Source of the DNA: Candidatus Poribacteria bacterium
GTDB lineage: Bacteria; Poribacteria; WGA-4E; UBA9662
DNA length: 5,435 nucleotides
Assembly (NCBI GenBank): GCA_002729015.1
Contig: PBVO01000004.1
Coordinates: 4,148-9,582 of the forward strand
Reading direction: 5' to 3'
Shown here: one piece after another, positions 1 to 4,914 of the stretch
Layout of the letters: every line of letters starts with the position of its first letter
How positions within the stretch are numbered: position 1 is the stretch's first letter
Notes under the pieces: generated by a model
Seen by the model: the letters and a program-made list of their open reading frames with translations, nothing else
Told to the model about the DNA's origin: nothing
Database searches by the model: none
Made by a program: the position numbers and the translations under genes

Positions 1-987
1 TGGACAAGACCAGAGGTTACTGAAGACGATAGGCTTGATGTTAGAAATGGACGCCATCCGGTGTTAGAATCTAGTTCTTCTTTTGTCCCTAATGATTTAA
101 CACTTGATAAGAAAAGAAGATTTCTGCTATTAACGGGCCCTAATATGGGCGGTAAATCGACTTATTTGCGACAAACAGCATTAATCTCAATATTGGCTCA
201 ATCAGGATCTTTTGTTCCTGCTGAAAAAGCCAAATTGGGATTAATTGACCGAGTATTCACTAGAGTTGGTGCTCATGATGATATTCGTCGTGGCCGTTCA
301 ACTTTCATGGTCGAAATGATTGAAGTCGCTCACATTCTAAGAAGAGCAAGTCCTCGTTCTCTAGTATTATTAGATGAAATTGGAAGGGGTACTTCAACCT
401 TTGATGGTCTAGCAATCGCTTGGGCTGTTACTGAAGATGTGGCCAACAGAGTTGGTTGTCGCTGTTTATTTGCTACACATTACCACCAATTAGTAGGTTT
501 AGAGTCAGAAATGGATGGTTTAGTCAATGTTCATGTGCAGGTAGCACAAAGCGGTGAAGAACTAAAATTCCTCTATACTGTTGCTGATGGTCCGTGTGAT
601 GATTCCTATGGTGTACAAGTGGCTGCCTTAGCAGGATTACCCGCCCATGTAGTTGAAAGAGCACGTGATTTACTTCTATTCCTTGAAGCTCAATCTGAAG
701 GGGCTCGTGCTGGAGAAGGTGGTGCACCTCAAACTAGAGATTTAGGTCAATCATCATTATTTGGCTGGATGTTACCAAAGAATTCTGATCTAAAGGTTGC
801 TAATGCTGATGCCTCAATATCTGAGCAACCAGTTGATAATCGTCCCCGTTTAGAAACTACTGAAGCAGCAGCATTAACTCGCCTACAGGAAATTGACCCA
901 GATTCTATGTCGCCAAGAGAAGCTATGGATTTTATCTATGAGTTGAGAAATATTCTCCGTGGACAACATGAATGGCTTGAGGAATAA
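1..987 (+). CDS. mutS: DNA mismatch repair protein MutS, C-terminal ATPase half (5' partial)
   Basis: MutS recognises base mismatches and small loops as a clamp-like dimer and uses ATP to signal to MutL. The frame is open from base 1, so the mismatch-binding, connector and lever regions lie outside the window; 328 residues remain. Fragment residues 18-31 match the conserved GRHPVLE...FVPNDL entry to the ATPase domain. The Walker A loop GPNMGGKS is residues 46-53 (bases 136-159). The conserved GRSTFMVEM segment follows, then Walker B VLLDEIGRGTSTFDG with D125/E126, and the FATHYHQL motif. Helix-turn-helix dimerisation residues AALAGLPAHVVERARDLL lie near 187-204. QSSLF at 250-254 fits a sliding-clamp-binding peptide, and PREAMDFIYELRNIL near the end is the short C-terminal motif of bacterial MutS1. 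Seen: motifs in full order. Known: this is MutS1, not the MutS2 or archaeal MutS5 type. mutL follows after 20 nt, so the two are probably co-transcribed. Confidence 0.97.
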   Translation, partial: WTRPEVTEDDRLDVRNGRHPVLESSSSFVPNDLTLDKKRRFLLLTGPNMGGKSTYLRQTALISILAQSGSFVPAEKAKLGLIDRVFTRVGAHDDIRRGRSTFMVEMIEVAHILRRASPRSLVLLDEIGRGTSTFDGLAIAWAVTEDVANRVGCRCLFATHYHQLVGLESEMDGLVNVHVQVAQSGEELKFLYTVADGPCDDSYGVQVAALAGLPAHVVERARDLLLFLEAQSEGARAGEGGAPQTRDLGQSSLFGWMLPKNSDLKVANADASISEQPVDNRPRLETTEAAALTRLQEIDPDSMSPREAMDFIYELRNILRGQHEWLEE

Positions 988-994
988 ATACTAC

Positions 995-1000
995 AGGCGG
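995..1000 (+). promoter_or_regulatory. Shine-Dalgarno-like site of mutL
   Basis: AGGCGG differs by one base from AGGTGG and ends 7 nt before the ATG at 1008. A TTG at 1002 in the same frame would leave almost no spacer, so this site favours the ATG at 1008 as the mutL start. Confidence 0.5.
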
Positions 1001-1007
1001 CTTGAGA

Positions 1008-2984
1008 ATGAATGAGCAAGTTAGTGAATCCGGCCGCATACCCATTATTCAATTAGATGACAAGACCATTGGATTAATTTCAGCAGGAGAAGTTGTTGAA
1101 AGACCCGCTCAAGTAGTTAAGGAATTAATAGAAAATTCAATTGATGCAGGTTCTAGCAAAATTCAGGTTGAAATTCAGAGAGGTGGATTTGATCTAATTT
1201 CGGTCACAGATGATGGTCATGGTATCCCATCTGATGAATTGCCTTTATCTGTAACTCGTCATGCAACTAGCAAACTTTCTGAAGCCAATGATTTAGCAGC
1301 AATTGGTACGCTAGGTTTTCGTGGTGAGGCGTTAGCAAGTATTGGAGCAGTATCACATTTAATGGTCGCTAGTAGGCCAATTGATTCTCAAGGTATGGGC
1401 ATTGTAGTTGAAGATGGTAATGTGGGTGAAATAGAACCAGAAGGAATCGCAATAGGAACTAGTATTTCAGTAAAAAATTTGTTTGCAAATCAACCAGCTA
1501 GACTAGCATTTCAACGTCGTCCCGCGACTGAAACAGCTCAGGTGGTAGATGTAGTAGTATCTCATGCTCTATGTAATCCCCTTATTTCGTTTAGACTAAC
1601 TGTTGACGGTCGCGCAATTCTTGAAACCCCTGCAACTGAAGAAATGAGGGATAGATTATACGATTTGCTTGGAACATCAAGTGAAAGAATGATTTCACTC
1701 ACTGCTCCAGAAGCAGATAGCGATGCACCAGGGGATGAAAAATGGACCGGATGGATTTCTCCACCAGATATTTCACGTGGCCGTTCTGATGATGTTCATA
1801 TTATTATCAACGGTAGACCAGTAGCTGCACAACCATTCTTACAAGCCATAAGAAGGGGTTATCACACCCGATTGATGGTAGGTCGTCATCCTGTTGCGGT
1901 GTTAATTCTTGATTTACCAGCAGATGAAGTAGATGTTAATGTGCATCCTACAAAGAGAGAAGTCAGATTGAAGAATTCATGGAGGGTTTTAGAAAGACTT
2001 GAGAGGGCGATTAAAGAGACACTTAAGCAAGTGCCTACAGGATCTCCACCCACCGACAACTTCCCACTTGGTGCTGTCGAGTCAACCAAGGTAAAAACGA
2101 CAAAAACAACACAATTCAAATCAATTACTCCATCATGGGCCCAGCCCCCCCCAAAAGTAGAACCTACAGTTCAGACTTCATTTTATCAAGGTGCAAAAGT
2201 TGAAGAAAATATGGAAGACAAATCTCGCCCAATTTCATCTTCACCTAGTTTACAAGAAACATTACCAGGGTTAGATACCTCTCCTACCGCTCCAGCTCTT
2301 TCTAGTGCTGAAAGAGATTTACATCGTTATTCAATAGATGGTGAATCAACTTCACCATTAGACGAACCCCCGCTTTCTCCATTAGATGTCGAAGTTACTG
2401 ATGTGCCCAATATGGAGCCGCTTTCACAGTTTGCTGATTCATACATCCTTGCTCAAGGGGGTGATGCGTTATATGTGGTTGACCAGCATGCTCTGCATGA
2501 AAGGATAAGGTATGAGAGATTGAGAAATAAGATGACAAATTGGGATCCTCAACCATTGATTAATGCCATAATGCTAGATTTTTCTCCTGTACAAAAATCT
2601 GTGATTGAAAATTCCCGAGAAAGATTGTCTTCTCTTGGCTTCGAATTTTCATCAGAAGGTGATTTGGCAATAAATTCCGTTCCAGCAATGCTTGCTGGAG
2701 ACCCTCGGCTTGAGGGATTTTTAACTGATATTGTATCAGAATTACAATTTTCAGGGGACGATGGTCCGCTAAATGTTGCTGAAAATTTGGCAGATGAAAT
2801 CGCTTTTATGAAATCTTGTCGCGGAGCAGTGAAGGCTAATCAGACCCTTACAATCGCTGAAATGCGTCGTTTACTTTCTGATATGTCAACAATAGAGAAT
2901 CCGTGGGCATGCGTTCATGGTAGGCCTACCGTAATGAAACTCGACGTGGACACTCTAGATCACCACTTTGGTAGACATGGATGA
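1008..2984 (+). CDS. mutL: DNA mismatch repair protein MutL, endonuclease-type
   Basis: MutL couples mismatch recognition by MutS to strand incision through an N-terminal GHKL ATPase and a C-terminal nuclease/dimerisation domain. The protein is 658 residues, usual for the family. ATPase motifs: KELIENSIDAG with catalytic E39 and Mg-binding N43; DDGHG at 68-72; GFRGEAL at 103-109; and GTSISVKNLFANQPAR. VNVHPTKREVR ends the transducer domain. A Pro/Ser/Thr-rich variable linker covers about 335-460. The C-terminal domain has the metal-binding motif DQHALHERIRYE, fitting DQHA(x)2E(x)4E, at 492-503 (bases 2481-2516). It also has SCRGAVK near 603-609 and CVHGRP at 635-640, the other conserved parts of the nuclease site. 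An active nicking enzyme is therefore expected, as in organisms without MutH. I chose ATG 1008 over TTG 1002 because of the AGGCGG spacing. A C8 tract lies in the linker (2145-2152). The gene lies between mutS (20 nt) and a primase gene (17 nt). Confidence 0.97.
   Translation: MNEQVSESGRIPIIQLDDKTIGLISAGEVVERPAQVVKELIENSIDAGSSKIQVEIQRGGFDLISVTDDGHGIPSDELPLSVTRHATSKLSEANDLAAIGTLGFRGEALASIGAVSHLMVASRPIDSQGMGIVVEDGNVGEIEPEGIAIGTSISVKNLFANQPARLAFQRRPATETAQVVDVVVSHALCNPLISFRLTVDGRAILETPATEEMRDRLYDLLGTSSERMISLTAPEADSDAPGDEKWTGWISPPDISRGRSDDVHIIINGRPVAAQPFLQAIRRGYHTRLMVGRHPVAVLILDLPADEVDVNVHPTKREVRLKNSWRVLERLERAIKETLKQVPTGSPPTDNFPLGAVESTKVKTTKTTQFKSITPSWAQPPPKVEPTVQTSFYQGAKVEENMEDKSRPISSSPSLQETLPGLDTSPTAPALSSAERDLHRYSIDGESTSPLDEPPLSPLDVEVTDVPNMEPLSQFADSYILAQGGDALYVVDQHALHERIRYERLRNKMTNWDPQPLINAIMLDFSPVQKSVIENSRERLSSLGFEFSSEGDLAINSVPAMLAGDPRLEGFLTDIVSELQFSGDDGPLNVAENLADEIAFMKSCRGAVKANQTLTIAEMRRLLSDMSTIENPWACVHGRPTVMKLDVDTLDHHFGRHG
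2145..2152 (+). repeat. C8 mononucleotide tract in the mutL linker
   Basis: Eight consecutive C bases encode part of Pro380-Pro382 in the low-complexity linker of MutL. By direct reading, loss of one C puts a TAG stop at 2158-2160 (protein of about 383 residues). Gain of one C runs to a TGA at 2201-2203. Either product keeps the ATPase domain and loses the nuclease/dimerisation domain. The tract is the longest G/C homopolymer in this AT-rich window. It may be a slippage site or simply chance. Confidence 0.85.
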
Positions 2985-2990
2985 TTTTAA

Positions 2991-2995
2991 GGGAG
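2991..2995 (+). promoter_or_regulatory. Shine-Dalgarno site of the primase gene
   Basis: GGGAG lies 6 nt before the ATG at 3002. It decides the start: an in-frame ATG at 2981 overlaps the mutL stop as ATGA, but this site lies within that longer reading frame and serves 3002. Confidence 0.6.
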
Positions 2996-3001
2996 ATAAG
3001 A

Positions 3002-4318
3002 ATGTCAAAGCAAAATAATTTGGGACAATTTACTCAAGATGAAATTAATGATTGGTATGAAAATAATCCCATTGATTTATCATGGTTAATTGTTCCTTCT
3101 CGCCATCAATTTCGTTGGCGTCAATTAGATGGTCGTTGGATTAGTAATTCAAGAAAAATTTCAAAATTCTCACAATTATCAAAACAATTTCATCGGCGTG
3201 CCCCTACTGATTTGTATTATGGTGTTTCAGAATGGCTAGAACCTGTGGGATTACCAAGAATTAGAGAGACTGATAAATTAGCGCCTGTATTATTGGATCA
3301 TTTTGTAGTTTTTGATATTGATCAAACACCCTTTTCTTATCGCAGTATAGAGAAGGCCAGAAAAATTACTGTTAAATTGTTAGAATGGTTAAAGCAAGAG
3401 ACAGAACTGAGTCTTTTCTATGTCTGCTATAGCGGTAGTAAAGGATTTCATGTTGTTTTGAAAGATAATCAACGAGATAAATTTGTTATTTCTGACCATC
3501 GTAAACGAGAAGCAACGGTACGTGAATCACGCAAGAAATTACTTGATAGGGTGATTTCCGCAGGTTTCCCTGTAGACAAAACAGTCACTGGAGACACACG
3601 TCGTATTATTCGTTTACCTGGTTCATTACATGGGAAAACTGGATGGGTTTGTACTAAATTAGATTTTGAAACACTAAAGTTACCATGTAAAAAGTGGATT
3701 AATCAAATTAATAGGCACCCCAAGTCAATAAAAATGCCTTATTTTAAGTTTAATTTCAAATTTCCAGTGAAGAAAAAAATAATTAAAACACCTAATAAGA
3801 AAGTAATAGAAGAAAAGGACTCAATATTTATGGAAGTTAGTTCACATGTCAATGGTACTTCAAATCGTTCTGCTTTAGTAACGTGGTTACCTAATTCATG
3901 GGGGGAGAAAAGAAAAAAGAGATTTTTCAGCCAAATTAACCAAATTGGTTGGTCTCCATGTTATCATTGGACATGTGGGGAAAGAGATCTACTGGTGGTG
4001 CCTTTAGCAATTCCTAGGGACAATATGATGCGAAATCTCAAATTATTAGGTTTAATTGAACCATTATCACAATTTGAAAGACTTGGTCATTGTTGGACTC
4101 AAATTTCTCCAAAGAGATGGGAAGATGGAGAAATTGAACCTGATTTTCAATATGAAGGAATAATTCCTTTCAATGGTGAACAGGTTAGAATGCCTTATTC
4201 TAATCCCCACTTAGATTTGATAAATAAATTAGGGGTAGATATTGAAATGGATAATCCATTTGAAGCAGAATTTTCTGGTAAAAGTAGCAGTAATATTAGA
4301 ATTTCTAAGTATGGGTGA
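3002..4318 (+). CDS. PriS-like DNA primase (archaeo-eukaryotic primase), compact core with novel C-terminal domain
   Basis: Archaeo-eukaryotic primases make RNA or DNA primers for polymerases. The protein has 438 residues. Residues 35-100 follow the PriS N-terminal pattern, with a P..LYYGVSEW..P stretch before motif I. Motif I is FDID with metal-binding D105/D107. Motif II is SGSKGFH at 144-150. Motif III is D192 followed by VTGDTRRIIRLPGSLHGKTG, with R204 and H210 in the signature RLPGSLHGKTG. All expected catalytic residues are present. Against the Pyrococcus PriS sequence as I remember it, the Cys/His zinc knuckle between motifs I and II is absent. The segment between motifs II and III is about 40 residues instead of over 100. 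After a Lys-rich linker (255-272), about 165 residues match nothing I recognise; they include C320-x-H322-x2-C325 and H363-C364. It could be the cell's replicative PriS in a divergent form or a specialised paralogue, so I give no symbol. An alternative start is ATG 2981. It is likely co-transcribed with mutS-mutL. Confidence 0.85.
   Translation: MSKQNNLGQFTQDEINDWYENNPIDLSWLIVPSRHQFRWRQLDGRWISNSRKISKFSQLSKQFHRRAPTDLYYGVSEWLEPVGLPRIRETDKLAPVLLDHFVVFDIDQTPFSYRSIEKARKITVKLLEWLKQETELSLFYVCYSGSKGFHVVLKDNQRDKFVISDHRKREATVRESRKKLLDRVISAGFPVDKTVTGDTRRIIRLPGSLHGKTGWVCTKLDFETLKLPCKKWINQINRHPKSIKMPYFKFNFKFPVKKKIIKTPNKKVIEEKDSIFMEVSSHVNGTSNRSALVTWLPNSWGEKRKKRFFSQINQIGWSPCYHWTCGERDLLVVPLAIPRDNMMRNLKLLGLIEPLSQFERLGHCWTQISPKRWEDGEIEPDFQYEGIIPFNGEQVRMPYSNPHLDLINKLGVDIEMDNPFEAEFSGKSSSNIRISKYG
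3900..3905 (+). repeat. G6 tract in the primase gene
   Basis: Six G bases within the codons for Trp-Gly-Glu in the C-terminal domain of the primase-like protein. It is shorter than the mutL tract and is listed because similar tracts recur in this AT-rich window. A slip would alter only the C-terminal domain and leave the catalytic core intact. Confidence 0.6.
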
Positions 4319-4319
4319 A

Positions 4320-4326
4320 TTTAATA
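4320..4326 (+). promoter_or_regulatory. Possible archaeal TATA box for the 4370/4455 genes
   Basis: TTTAATA directly after the primase stop resembles an archaeal TATA element, with a purine-rich GGTGAA just upstream in the BRE position. A start about 25 nt downstream would give a leader of roughly 20 nt before the ATG at 4370. Such motifs are common by chance in AT-rich DNA, and read-through from the upstream operon is equally possible. Confidence 0.22.
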
Positions 4327-4334
4327 GACTTAAT

Positions 4335-4351
4335 GCAAAATCAAGTTTTGC
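4335..4351 (+). other. Small hairpin between primase gene and downstream ORF
   Basis: GCAAAA and TTTTGC form a perfect 6-bp stem around the 5-nt loop TCAAG, 16 nt after the primase stop. No U-tract follows; the next bases are CCCC, so it is not a typical intrinsic terminator. It could protect the 3' end of the upstream message or shape the leader of the next gene. It could also be chance, because the stem is A/T rich. Confidence 0.4.
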
Positions 4352-4355
4352 CCCC

Positions 4356-4361
4356 AAGGAG
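4356..4361 (+). promoter_or_regulatory. Strong Shine-Dalgarno site before the 26-codon ORF
   Basis: AAGGAG followed by an 8-nt spacer and ATG at 4370 is the best ribosome-binding site in the window. It implies that translation really begins at 4370, in a frame that ends after 26 codons. This is the main reason to take the short ORF seriously. Confidence 0.6.
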
Positions 4362-4369
4362 CGAGAGCG

Positions 4370-4450
4370 ATGACCAAGGAAGAGTTCTTCCGTGCTTACC
4401 TTGACTTCAGACGGCATTGGGGCAGGGGCGCCCCATGCCACATTTGGTGA
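4370..4450 (+). CDS. 26-residue ORF: leader peptide or frameshifted N-terminus
   Basis: The product would be 26 residues, beginning MTKEEFFRAYLDFRRHWGRG and ending in CHIW before TGA at 4448. It has an optimal AAGGAG site. Its codons mostly end in C or G (GAG TTC TTC, TAC, GAC TTC), unlike the A/T-ending codons of every neighbour. The charged, aromatic N-terminus reads like a protein helix. The stop lies 4 nt before the ATG at 4455, so translational coupling is possible. Alternatively, a +1 shift near the G-rich hairpin at 4413-4439 would fuse it to the frame of the following Cys/His protein (joining through GRGAP to HATFGDLMNW). The cause could be a programmed event, a real mutation or a sequencing error. 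I do not recognise the peptide. Confidence 0.4.
   Translation: MTKEEFFRAYLDFRRHWGRGAPCHIW
4413..4439 (+). other. GC-rich hairpin with 10-bp palindromic core
   Basis: GGCAT-(T)-GGGGC pairs with GCCCC-ATGCC around the loop AGGGGC: ten base pairs with one bulged T at 4418. An alternative register uses the perfect palindrome GGGGCGCCCC at 4425-4434. It stands out sharply from the AT-rich surroundings. It lies inside the 26-codon ORF and ends 15 nt before the ATG at 4455, where it could control initiation, stimulate frameshifting, or act as a dyad protein-binding site. Confidence 0.55.
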
Positions 4451-4454
4451 TTTA

Positions 4455-4913
4455 ATGAATTGGTCAAATAATAATCCAAATCAGGCCCCAATATGTCAGA
4501 TGCCGGGTTGTGGGGCAGCTCTATTCAATCCTAATCATACCTTATGCTATAGCCACTGGTGCTATGAAAGAGATAAAAATAAAAAACATGAAAAATTAAT
4601 GAATAGAGGGTTATCTCCTTCACGCAGATTTGGTTATAATCGTTTGATAGGATTTCTATTTCGTCATTTTGGAAAGCCATTAGATGAAATGGATGAGCAA
4701 GCAATACTTCATGCACTTGTAGCTACATTGGATATTTCAGTATATGATGCAAAATGTTTTGTTTCATCTCCACACACTAGGGGGATGTTTGGATGGACTC
4801 CAAGCCATGAATTGAAGGGCCAAGAATACCAAGGATTTGAATGGGCAATGCACAAGAATGTGAAGTGGTATCGTTCATTAAATGAGCCAGGTCCTTGGAT
4901 TAGATATGGATGA
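4455..4913 (+). CDS. Small Cys/His (putative zinc-binding) protein of unknown function
   Basis: I do not recognise this 152-residue protein as a named family. Its N-terminus has C14-x4-C19 in CQMPGC, then C31-x2-H34 in CYSHW. This CxxxGC...CxxHW arrangement is seen in small zinc-binding modules attached to many DNA-binding and phage-type proteins. A basic stretch follows (ERDKNKKHEKLMNRGLSPSRR). Next come a helical, acidic middle near 75-100 (PLDEMDEQAILHALVATLD) and an aromatic, Gly-rich tail. There is no signal peptide or membrane segment. I chose ATG 4455 because GGTGAT at 4446-4451 can pair with the archaeal 16S 3' end. GTG 4392 would add 21 residues, and a +1 fusion to the ORF at 4370 would add about 29. 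A nucleic-acid-binding role is inference from the motif. The stop is 1 nt from the end of the opposing nuclease gene. Confidence 0.7.
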   Translation: MNWSNNNPNQAPICQMPGCGAALFNPNHTLCYSHWCYERDKNKKHEKLMNRGLSPSRRFGYNRLIGFLFRHFGKPLDEMDEQAILHALVATLDISVYDAKCFVSSPHTRGMFGWTPSHELKGQEYQGFEWAMHKNVKWYRSLNEPGPWIRYG

Positions 4914-4914
4914 T

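Noticed and set aside
524..727. Minus-strand ORF inside mutS
   Set aside because: It lies opposite conserved MutS coding sequence, has a low-complexity His/Leu/Gln composition and shows no start signal; it is a shadow frame.
1886..2119. Minus-strand ORF inside mutL
   Set aside because: It is antisense to the conserved VNVHPTKREVR region and linker of MutL, with no recognisable domain.
2981..3001. ATGA-overlap start for the primase at 2981
   Set aside because: The ATG at 3002 has GGGAG at a 6-nt spacing, while 2981 has no upstream Shine-Dalgarno site; translational coupling through ATGA cannot be fully excluded.
4150..4260. GINS B-domain-like pattern near the primase C-terminus
   Set aside because: A loose run of Gly, Pro and hydrophobic positions (YEGIIPFNGEQVRMP...LINKLGV) recalls GINS B domains, but no specific motif supports it and the resemblance is too short to claim.
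3002..4318. LigD-type polymerase or bacterial DnaG identity for the primase gene
   Set aside because: The RLPGSLHGKTG block after the third aspartate is specific to the PriS branch; LigD polymerase domains and DnaG Toprim domains lack it.
4335..4351. Intrinsic terminator after the primase gene
   Set aside because: The stem is only 6 bp and A/T rich, and it is followed by CCCC rather than a U-tract.
4229..4441. Minus-strand ORF across the primase 3' end and the GC-rich junction
   Set aside because: Its first half arises from the hairpin region and its second half is antisense to the primase; the plus-strand initiation signal at 4356-4372 explains the composition better.
4335..4450. tRNA or C/D-box RNA in the junction
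   Set aside because: No cloverleaf with a T-loop GGTTC-type arm could be drawn on either strand. GCGATGA is one base off a C box, but no D box CTGA sits in register on the same strand.
4531..4716. Minus-strand ORF inside the Cys/His gene
   Set aside because: It is antisense to the zinc-motif coding region, and its aromatic, low-complexity product is typical of a shadow frame.
4455..4913. HNH homing endonuclease
   Set aside because: The Cys/His module resembles zinc modules found near HNH domains, but no H-N-H catalytic pattern or DH motif is present.
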